Source: an uncultured Chlorobiaceae bacterium
GTDB taxonomy: Bacteria > Bacteroidota > Chlorobiia > Chlorobiales > Chlorobiaceae
Length of the DNA stretch: 17,118 bases
Direction: 5' to 3'
NCBI GenBank assembly: GCA_903929845.1
Contig: CAIYWF010000120.1
Span: 1-17,118 of the forward strand
Shown here: one piece after another, positions 6,918 to 13,352 of the stretch
Position numbering within the stretch: the first letter of the stretch is position 1
Layout of the letters: each line of letters opens with the position of its first letter
The notes under the pieces: model-generated
Databases searched by the model: none
What the model saw: the letters and a program-made list of their open reading frames with translations, nothing else
Told to the model about the DNA's origin: nothing
Made by a program: the position numbers and the translations under genes

Positions 6918-7873
6918 ACGCGCACCCTAAATACCCATTCATTGTTGCGTAAATACTCGACCGTCTTGATCACTCCTTCGCGAATACCGATCTTTGGTGT
7001 CCATCCTAACATTTGAATTTTTTTTGTGTCCAAAAAAATAAAGGGGTTATCCCCAATCCAACCACGGTCACCACCTGAATATTGCAATTCAGGCGTAACG
7101 CCAAGCTCTTCACAAATCCATCCAATAGAGTCGTTTACTTCGCAATAGCCGTCAACACCAAGATTGAAGATGTTAACCTTATCGACAGCCTTGTCGATTG
7201 CCAGCAAAATAGCATCGATACAATCCTGCACATAAAGATATGATTTACGCTGTTTACCATTGCCAAGCACCGGCAGACATGAAGAATCTGACTTCAATTT
7301 ATGATAAAAATCAAAAACATGACCATGAGTGTAACGCTCACCAAGGATGGATACAAAACGGAAAATCCATGATTGAAAACCAAAGCCTTCACAGTAAGCA
7401 GCAATAAGACCTTCGCAGGCTGCCTTTGAAGCGCCGTAAAGTGACGTCTGTATGGGAAACGGTCCGTCTTCCGGGGTCGGAACAACCGGAGACTCACCAT
7501 AGACCGATCCCGTAGAAGAAAAAGCGATTTTCTTTATCTCGTTGGCACGCATTGCCTCCAGAACGTTATAAGTGGCAATCGTATTCTGCTCAAGATCCTT
7601 GCGGGGATGCTCCGTCCCGAAACGAACATCAGCATTCGCTGCAAGATGAAAAACCGCCTCATGACCAGCAAATGCAGTTGTTAGCGCATCAGGATTTAAG
7701 AGATCAATTTCAATCATGCGAAAATTCGGATGCGTCAATGCCCCTTCAATAAATTTCCGTTGACCAGTTAAAAAGTTATCAATACCTGTTACATGATGAC
7801 CATTAGCCAGCAGACGATCAACCAGGGTACTGCCAATAAAACCGGCACAACCGGTAACAACATAAAAACTCAC
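6914..7873 (-). CDS. NAD-dependent nucleotide-sugar epimerase/dehydratase
   Basis: The 319-residue protein is an extended SDR. It has the TGCAGFIG cofactor motif (7-14), HLAANADVRF (76-85), the SSTGSVYGES segment (119-128) and the YGASK active site (Tyr146, Lys150). Acidic Asp32 after the second strand favours NAD over NADP. The sequence most resembles UDP-glucose 4-epimerase or UDP-glucuronate decarboxylase/epimerase types, but the exact reaction cannot be read from the motifs. GDP-heptose-modifying enzymes are also extended SDRs, so it could act on the GDP-heptose made by the downstream genes. It begins in a 4-bp overlap with gtrA and ends in a 4-bp overlap with the SDR gene. Confidence 0.88.
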   Translation of the reverse strand: MSFYVVTGCAGFIGSTLVDRLLANGHHVTGIDNFLTGQRKFIEGALTHPNFRMIEIDLLNPDALTTAFAGHEAVFHLAANADVRFGTEHPRKDLEQNTIATYNVLEAMRANEIKKIAFSSTGSVYGESPVVPTPEDGPFPIQTSLYGASKAACEGLIAAYCEGFGFQSWIFRFVSILGERYTHGHVFDFYHKLKSDSSCLPVLGNGKQRKSYLYVQDCIDAILLAIDKAVDKVNIFNLGVDGYCEVNDSIGWICEELGVTPELQYSGGDRGWIGDNPFIFLDTKKIQMLGWTPKIGIREGVIKTVEYLRNNEWVFRVRV

Positions 7874-8304
7874 GTATTCTCCTTGATTTTAAAAACCCAA
7901 TACCTTGACAGAGCATAGCTTATCAACGTCGTAAATACAACTGCCACACAAACGCCAAGATAAGATGAAAGATGAAATAGTTCGACACAAATACCAACTA
8001 TCGCAAGAGTAATAGCATAATTAAACAGCCAAACAGTAAGATATCGAATAAGCTGACGTTCGTGCCTATCTTTTACCGCTCCGAAGGTATAATGTCTATT
8101 TGCTAAAAAGTGAAAAACAGAAGAAAATAAATAAGCAACACTAACAGATATCACGTAGTACAACATAAGCACAGACTGAGCAACCCACATAACTAAAAAG
8201 TAAATTGCAGCAGTTGTGCCTCCAACCAATCCGAATTTTAAAAAAACAAAAAAATGATTGCTTATTTTGAAATCAGATATCTTCATATATAAGTCTTTTA
8301 TCAT
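7870..8304 (-). CDS. GtrA-family four-helix membrane protein, putative polyprenyl-linked sugar flippase
   Basis: The 144-residue protein has four hydrophobic helices at about 20-38, 44-68, 87-108 and 112-135, with short polar ends. The family signature occurs as KFGLVGGTTAAIYFLVMW near the first helix, HFLANRHYTF after the second and ISYALSRYWVF at the end. GtrA-like proteins are thought to flip undecaprenyl-phosphate-linked sugars across the inner membrane for use by a periplasmic transferase. The neighbouring GtrB-like transferase and large membrane protein fit that scheme. The start at 8304 overlaps the stop of the upstream methyltransferase (ATGA). An internal ATG at codon 7 is also possible, but the overlap favours the longer form. 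Confidence 0.88.
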   Translation of the reverse strand: MIKDLYMKISDFKISNHFFVFLKFGLVGGTTAAIYFLVMWVAQSVLMLYYVISVSVAYLFSSVFHFLANRHYTFGAVKDRHERQLIRYLTVWLFNYAITLAIVGICVELFHLSSYLGVCVAVVFTTLISYALSRYWVFKIKENT

Positions 8305-9185
8305 GCGGGTCTTCGTGCAGTGACCAATACTCTTACCCCAAAAGGTAACTGAATATTGGATAAATAGTTAGACTCAACATTCATCGCTAACCGAACGAGC
8401 GGGCTTTCTGAAGTACCTGAAGCCTGCTTTCTTACCGTCGTTTTGTTTTTTCGGGATAGAGAAAACTTATTTCCTATTTTTATTGCAGCAAAAGCAGGAA
8501 AAAGAATAAATCCAAGATGCGATTTTCTGTCAATAGTGAATCCTGCTTTATTCAATTTAGAATGGAGCTCCGATGCCGAATAACGTCTGAAATGTTGCAA
8601 TTCCGCATCATAGGCGTCATACAGATGAGGACTTGCAGGTACTTCCACGACCAAGGATCCTCCAGGCTTGAGAAGATTGTATGCTTTTTGTAACGCACTA
8701 TCATCATCTTCAATGTGTTCAAGCACATTCAACATAACCAACACATCAACACTCTTGTCAGGTATGGGACATTGAAGCAAATCAAAACGTAATAAAGGAA
8801 CACCAGAAATACTTTTAGCTAATCGAAAAAGTGGTTCTTTAACCACATCACCACCAAGAATAACTGCTTCTGGAAAAAAATGCACCATATCCCGTATCAA
8901 ATAACCGGATGAACATCCTATCTCCATGATGACTGCGTGTGCGGATGGCATTACATTTTTCACTTGTTTCAAAGCATCCCGTCGCGACGCTATATCAATT
9001 GGATGACTATTACCAGCAACTTCTTCATGAAGCGCAGTAAGTTCGTCAGACCAGCCAGCAAAATTTTCACTGTATTCGAGCACCGGAGTACATTGTCCAG
9101 ATAACACAAAATTCATCCCATCCCATTGAGGTGAATCAGAACAACCTTCTGGTGGGGATAACTTAAACGGAAGTATCATACTCAT
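8301..9185 (-). CDS. class I SAM-dependent methyltransferase
   Basis: The 294-residue protein carries a Methyltransf_11-type fold. Motif I is VIMEIGCSSGYL (85-96), acidic D113 ends the second strand, motif post-I/II is DVLVMLNVLEHIED (147-160) and LLKPGGSLVVEVP (171-183) follows. ELQHFRRYSASELHSKLNKAG (195-215) is a segment common in methyltransferases found beside polysaccharide glycosyltransferases. There are no membrane helices. The acceptor is unknown; O-methylation of a sugar or lipid-linked glycan is inferred from context. It starts 2 bp after the stop of the GtrB-like gene, with a second in-frame ATG at codon 3, and overlaps gtrA by 4 bp. Its N-terminal 80 residues have no recognisable domain. 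Confidence 0.86.
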   Translation of the reverse strand: MSMILPFKLSPPEGCSDSPQWDGMNFVLSGQCTPVLEYSENFAGWSDELTALHEEVAGNSHPIDIASRRDALKQVKNVMPSAHAVIMEIGCSSGYLIRDMVHFFPEAVILGGDVVKEPLFRLAKSISGVPLLRFDLLQCPIPDKSVDVLVMLNVLEHIEDDDSALQKAYNLLKPGGSLVVEVPASPHLYDAYDAELQHFRRYSASELHSKLNKAGFTIDRKSHLGFILFPAFAAIKIGNKFSLSRKNKTTVRKQASGTSESPLVRLAMNVESNYLSNIQLPFGVRVLVTARRPA

Positions 9186-9187
9186 AC

Positions 9188-10117
9188 TCAGAAATTAATT
9201 TTCCGATCAATAATGGACATAGGGCGTTGCTTCACTTCGTCATAAATCCTTCCTACATATTCCCCAATCAAACCAAGCCCAAGTAACTGAACACCAGAAA
9301 AAAAACTCACTACCAATACAGTTGTAGAAAGCCCCGGAGTTAACTCTACACCAATAAATTTTTGTATCACATACCAAGTTCCAAGTAAAAAACTTAACCC
9401 TGCCAAAACCACCCCAGCAATCGACATCAAAAACAAGGGGCGTGAACTGAAACTGATCAAGCCATTCAATCCTATCTTGAACGAACCGGTAAGACGGTTA
9501 TAGTTACCCTTGCCAGCAAAACGTTCATCTCTGTCATATTCTATAAATGTTTGTTTAAAGCCGACATAAGCCACTAAACCACGTAAAAAACCATGACTTT
9601 CATTCAAGCAACGTAACTCTTCGATCAAGCGCCGTGTCATAATGCGAAAATCGCCTGTATTTCGAGGAATCTGTACATCGCTCAGTTTATTAATAACTGA
9701 ATATCCAACGTGGGCAATAACTCGCTTGATCAGCGTTTCACCCTTACGAGAACGTCGCTGTGCATAAACCACCTCGTAGCCTTCATTTAATTTTGCATAC
9801 ATCTGCTCGATAAGTTCCGGCTGATCCTGAAGGTCAACATCGATGACAACGCAGGTTTCACCGGTACAGGCAAGAATTCCAGCCATCGTTGCTGCAGGTT
9901 GACCGAATCGCCTTGAGAATACCATCAGTTTGATGTTCTGATTACGATTAATCTCTTCAAGAATAATAGCCTCCGTTTTATCCGGAGATGGATCAAGAGC
10001 AAAGATGATTTCGTAACTGATACACATCTTCGCCATCACCATCTCTGTGCGTAGCAGAAATGGTCGAATGTTGGATTCTTCTTTATAAACTGGAACAATG
10101 ATTGAAACTGAATTCAT
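9188..10117 (-). CDS. GtrB/DPM-like polyprenyl-phosphate glycosyltransferase (GT2)
   Basis: The 309-residue protein has an N-terminal GT-A domain and two C-terminal membrane helices (about 230-252 and 265-288), the arrangement seen in GtrB, ArnC and bacterial dolichol-phosphate-mannose-synthase-like enzymes. The start VSIIVPVYKEESNI is typical of GT2. The metal site is VIDVDLQDQPELI (D93, D95, D98). RNTGDFRIMTRRLIEEL and ERFAGKGNYN contain other conserved family positions. Such enzymes move a sugar from a nucleotide donor to undecaprenyl phosphate at the inner face of the membrane. With the nearby gtrA, this suggests a lipid-linked monosaccharide donor for modification outside the cytoplasm. 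The sugar is not known; glucose, galactose or mannose types share these motifs. The ATG lies 12 bp after the end of the disrupted upstream gene. Confidence 0.9.
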   Translation of the reverse strand: MNSVSIIVPVYKEESNIRPFLLRTEMVMAKMCISYEIIFALDPSPDKTEAIILEEINRNQNIKLMVFSRRFGQPAATMAGILACTGETCVVIDVDLQDQPELIEQMYAKLNEGYEVVYAQRRSRKGETLIKRVIAHVGYSVINKLSDVQIPRNTGDFRIMTRRLIEELRCLNESHGFLRGLVAYVGFKQTFIEYDRDERFAGKGNYNRLTGSFKIGLNGLISFSSRPLFLMSIAGVVLAGLSFLLGTWYVIQKFIGVELTPGLSTTVLVVSFFSGVQLLGLGLIGEYVGRIYDEVKQRPMSIIDRKINF

Positions 10118-10129
10118 GTATTTATTTTC

Positions 10130-10867
10130 TTAATTCTTGCTATTATATACACCAATATGTGATACACTAAGTTGACGAATTCCTGAATTATTCCCAACTA
10201 TTTTTATGATTCCTTCGTTGCATCCAATTTTCAAATTTTTTAATGGAACGCTAAATACAACAGGAAGTTGTGCGGACGATATTTCAGATAATATTTTGCC
10301 TGAAAGAATCAGTTGAATTCTATGAATTGGAAGTATATCTGGTCCAGAAACAAGTTTAACCTTAAAGATCTTACTCTTTTGAATGTCCATAATATACAAT
10401 CTGAAATTACCAGAATAACTTAACCATCGAAACATTTCTGTACCATTTTTTCCTTCAGGAGGCAGCCAGTTATTGCCATATATTTTAACTGCATTATCAT
10501 AAGGAATTATATTAAGAATGGAATTTTGCCATGCGTCAGTATGGGTTATATCAGCGAAAACATTAGATAAATACCCGGGGTTTGTTACACGAAAAATATC
10601 AAGACCAAAATTATTATCAAAATCAGTACGATATCTAAAAGACTTGCTATCAAAATGAATATGCCTTTTTTGAAATCGATTAAGATATAAAAAAAGGTCA
10701 AGTGGATCTCCGGACAAGTCTGCAATTAAGGGGTTATTATAATTATCACGATTTCGTATTTTCTGAATGGATAGTCCAAGGTATCCATTAATTGCCTCAA
10801 TATATAAAGAAAAAATATCAAATTTTTCTATGCCAGCAAATACGGCATAACCAAAAAGCCCATACAT
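10130..10867 (-). CDS. longest intact portion of the disrupted gene: soluble C-terminal domain, function unknown
   Basis: This 245-codon frame from the ATG at 10867 is the part most likely to be called as a gene. It opens with a partial hydrophobic helix (MYGLFGYAVFAGIEKFDIF), which is better explained as the inside of a broken membrane protein than as a true N-terminus; no ribosome site is evident. The final 120 residues (NNWLPPEGKNGTEMFRWLSY, then VKLVSGPDI and a strand-rich tail) look like a beta-sandwich. The pattern, a Gly/Pro-rich lead, F-x-W, then regular hydrophobic strands, recurs in membrane glycosyltransferase C-termini. It would be on the outer side of the membrane if the helices upstream are real. 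No family could be named with confidence. Confidence 0.5.
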   Translation of the reverse strand: MYGLFGYAVFAGIEKFDIFSLYIEAINGYLGLSIQKIRNRDNYNNPLIADLSGDPLDLFLYLNRFQKRHIHFDSKSFRYRTDFDNNFGLDIFRVTNPGYLSNVFADITHTDAWQNSILNIIPYDNAVKIYGNNWLPPEGKNGTEMFRWLSYSGNFRLYIMDIQKSKIFKVKLVSGPDILPIHRIQLILSGKILSEISSAQLPVVFSVPLKNLKIGCNEGIIKIVGNNSGIRQLSVSHIGVYNSKN

Positions 10868-11099
10868 TGCAAGCTAATTGGAAACCCTATTAAGGTCAAT
10901 AATAAAAGTATTTCAAGCGTTATCAGGCCATACCTAAATCCTGAATCAATTAACATAAGTAACTTTATTATTTTAGAGCCCTTTATTTCATCAAATAAGA
11001 ACACCAAAATCACTATAGACAGTACTGCCATAAAAATGGTCAAAGAAAATTTATGGCCGTTGTGCTAATCAATATTGCGAGAATTCCTTCATCATTCAT
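10130..11099 (-). pseudogene. frame-disrupted membrane protein with C-terminal soluble domain
   Basis: Three successive reading frames together look like one gene. An ATG at 11099, overlapping the upstream stop codon, opens MNDEGILAILISTTAINFL before a stop near 11041. A second frame carries KFSLTIFMAVLSIVILVF and two more hydrophobic segments, down to a stop near 10828. The third frame has LAMYGLFGYAVFAGIEKF (from about 10873) and continues to 10130, the long intact part (245 codons from ATG 10867). Restoring one base in the T-run near 11046 and one near 10873 would give one protein of about 323 residues with three to four membrane helices and a C-terminal domain. That domain resembles the tail of the upstream large membrane protein. 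The region is visibly richer in A+T than its neighbours. Sequencing indels or decay can both explain it. The function is unknown. Confidence 0.55.
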
Positions 11100-13284
11100 C
11101 AGCAGTGACCTTAAGTACTTTTATTCCGACCAATAAAATTCTTGGGTCTCCATTACCATTCGGAACTATGATTCCACTATATTCAGGTCTAAAAACAAGA
11201 GTATTTAGTCCTTTTAGCAATTTGATATGACCCGTATATCCTCTGGTCGATTGCATATCGAATTTAAGTAATTGCTTTTGCAAAGATTCAACACATATAT
11301 TTGGATATTCTTTACGTTGATCACCAACACTTGGCCCAATAACAGCTTCAAATACAATTGTAGCACCTTTTGGGTTTGATGTCGTCAGCATAATTGAAGC
11401 TGATTCCCTGCCAATCCAAAAGAAAGGTAAGCCATCAAGCGCTTCATTTCCGTTTGACGCAGAGATCGTTATTTGCGGTGGTTGCTCTTCAGGTCTTCCT
11501 TTGATCAATTTAAACAAATTGTTCTGCCAAATAAGATCACCTACAGATACCGTGTTACGCTCAGTTAGAAGATATTCAATATTTCTTTGGTCTGGAACCT
11601 TGCTACGAAGCATCAATGGAAGAACATGCGCTTGATGCATATATCCATTAAATTCTGAAAAAATAACTTTGGTATCACGTAATATATAAACAAGCCAAGC
11701 ATTAAGAATGGGCTCAGATACTAAGACTTGAACAACACCATGAGTTTTTTCAACTGAATTTTTAGCTTCACGAAAATCTGCTGCTCTTTTATACCTATAC
11801 TCATTAATCCATTGATACTGTTGAACAAGCCATATATAAAATGCTGCAAATATAATCACAATAATGGAAATCCTTGAAGCATATCGGATGATTTTATTGG
11901 GAAAAAAAGAGGTACTCAAAATAAATTTGGAGCCACCTGATAAAACAATAGCTACAGACCAATAACCGGCAAGAAGGATCTTGTAAGCACCATAATCATA
12001 ATGTTTAATTGTTACCATTACAATAAACAATACAGTTATTATCAATAGATATGCAATAAGTGCAAAGCATTTTTTTCGGAAATACTCTGAGGCTCCAATG
12101 ATAGCAATTGTAAATAAAAATACACCTATAGCTATACTTAAACCCTTGCTACTCAGCCCCCACATCAGCCCCCAAACCTCTACAATACTAAGAAGACCGG
12201 GCATTATACCCTCTCCAGGTCGTTCAGTTATTTTGGTGGTTGATGACAACTGATTACTGAAATATATAATCGCTTCCCTCAAATAGGGGCTCACTATAAA
12301 CAGGACAATTACAGTAACCAATATATACTTAGTAATCTGCGCACGATAACGGTTATCCTTTTGATTACCAAGCCTTACGAATATAATATCTTCAACAATA
12401 ACTAAACAATAAGCAACAATAATCAGTGGAGACAATTCTGGATAAACATAAATACTTGCCGCTATAACTATTGCTGGTAAAACTAGTTGCGCAAAGCTAT
12501 TCAACTTTCGATCACAACCGAGCCCAAAAAGTAGTGGCGCAAGAGGTAGAGAAAGTAAATTATCATAATTATTGCTACGCAGGGCATGTGGCAACCAGCC
12601 ACCAACAACACCGAAAAATACCACAAGCCATACAGGGGCTTCAAGCCCTCGCTGAGATGTAACGTGAGCTACATACGCTAATGCAGTTGCTGTACTGAAT
12701 ATTGATACAATCAAGAGAGGCCCAACTGTCATTTGAGTATCAACCCCTGATGACCATGGCGGGATCAAAACACCAAGCATGGCACTCGCCACAAAGCGAG
12801 TATGCGATAAGTGTGATGCATATTGGTACAAAGGTGCCAACCCACCTTCAACACCTTTCGAATAAAGGCGAAGATACTCTCCAAAACTGACATAAGACCA
12901 GCCATCAAGAGCCGGGCTGCCGAGATAATCAAATAAACCATACCATAAATAACCTCCGGATACCAGAAATGTCGCAAAAATGGGGATCAACAAACTGGAT
13001 TTCTCTTCCAAATCAATCAATGCGGAACGAAGGTATATTGATCCATAAATCGCAAATACAACCCAGAATATCCAAATAATGAACGAAGCTCTCCCGGCAG
13101 GAATTTCAAATACCACAACGAGCGCAACAAGAATGGCTGAAACCGCCAGAGTCAGGCTTGGAGCAAGGAGAATTCGAAGTTTTAATTCCTGCACTCGAAG
13201 AATTTGCAATAGGCCCAAACCGCAAAGTATTGTAAAGAAGATGATTATAGCGGAAAGCAGTGCATTTGTCAGTAAATGAATCAT
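11092..13284 (-). CDS. large polytopic membrane protein, putative GT-C-type glycosyltransferase with C-terminal soluble domain
   Basis: A protein of about 730 residues with roughly 12 to 14 hydrophobic helices in the first 490 residues, then a soluble domain of about 240 residues. After the fourth helix, GLFDYLGSPALDGWSYVSFG holds acidic residues in a predicted outer loop, as in GT-C transferases that use polyprenyl-phosphate sugars. The tail (EALDGLPFFWIGRESASIML, AVIGPS, LKGLNTLVFRPEYSG) is strand-rich and looks like a carbohydrate-associated beta-sandwich. No confident family can be named. Together with the GtrA- and GtrB-like genes it could be the transferase part of a three-component glycosylation system, or an O-antigen polymerase-like protein. 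I chose ATG 13284; a GTG two codons upstream (13290) is equally possible. The stop overlaps the start of the disrupted downstream gene. Confidence 0.7.
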   Translation of the reverse strand: MIHLLTNALLSAIIIFFTILCGLGLLQILRVQELKLRILLAPSLTLAVSAILVALVVVFEIPAGRASFIIWIFWVVFAIYGSIYLRSALIDLEEKSSLLIPIFATFLVSGGYLWYGLFDYLGSPALDGWSYVSFGEYLRLYSKGVEGGLAPLYQYASHLSHTRFVASAMLGVLIPPWSSGVDTQMTVGPLLIVSIFSTATALAYVAHVTSQRGLEAPVWLVVFFGVVGGWLPHALRSNNYDNLLSLPLAPLLFGLGCDRKLNSFAQLVLPAIVIAASIYVYPELSPLIIVAYCLVIVEDIIFVRLGNQKDNRYRAQITKYILVTVIVLFIVSPYLREAIIYFSNQLSSTTKITERPGEGIMPGLLSIVEVWGLMWGLSSKGLSIAIGVFLFTIAIIGASEYFRKKCFALIAYLLIITVLFIVMVTIKHYDYGAYKILLAGYWSVAIVLSGGSKFILSTSFFPNKIIRYASRISIIVIIFAAFYIWLVQQYQWINEYRYKRAADFREAKNSVEKTHGVVQVLVSEPILNAWLVYILRDTKVIFSEFNGYMHQAHVLPLMLRSKVPDQRNIEYLLTERNTVSVGDLIWQNNLFKLIKGRPEEQPPQITISASNGNEALDGLPFFWIGRESASIMLTTSNPKGATIVFEAVIGPSVGDQRKEYPNICVESLQKQLLKFDMQSTRGYTGHIKLLKGLNTLVFRPEYSGIIVPNGNGDPRILLVGIKVLKVTADE

Positions 13285-13352
13285 AACCACATATTATGGG
13301 TATTCTTATCAAAACGCATTACATCCCATGTAATACTTCGTATAGAATCGCC

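Noticed and set aside
10828..11043. A separate small membrane protein of 71 residues
   Set aside because: It needs a TTG start, has no ribosome site, overlaps the next frame by 40 bp and its hydrophobic pattern runs on into the adjacent frames, so a fragment of a broken gene is the simpler reading.
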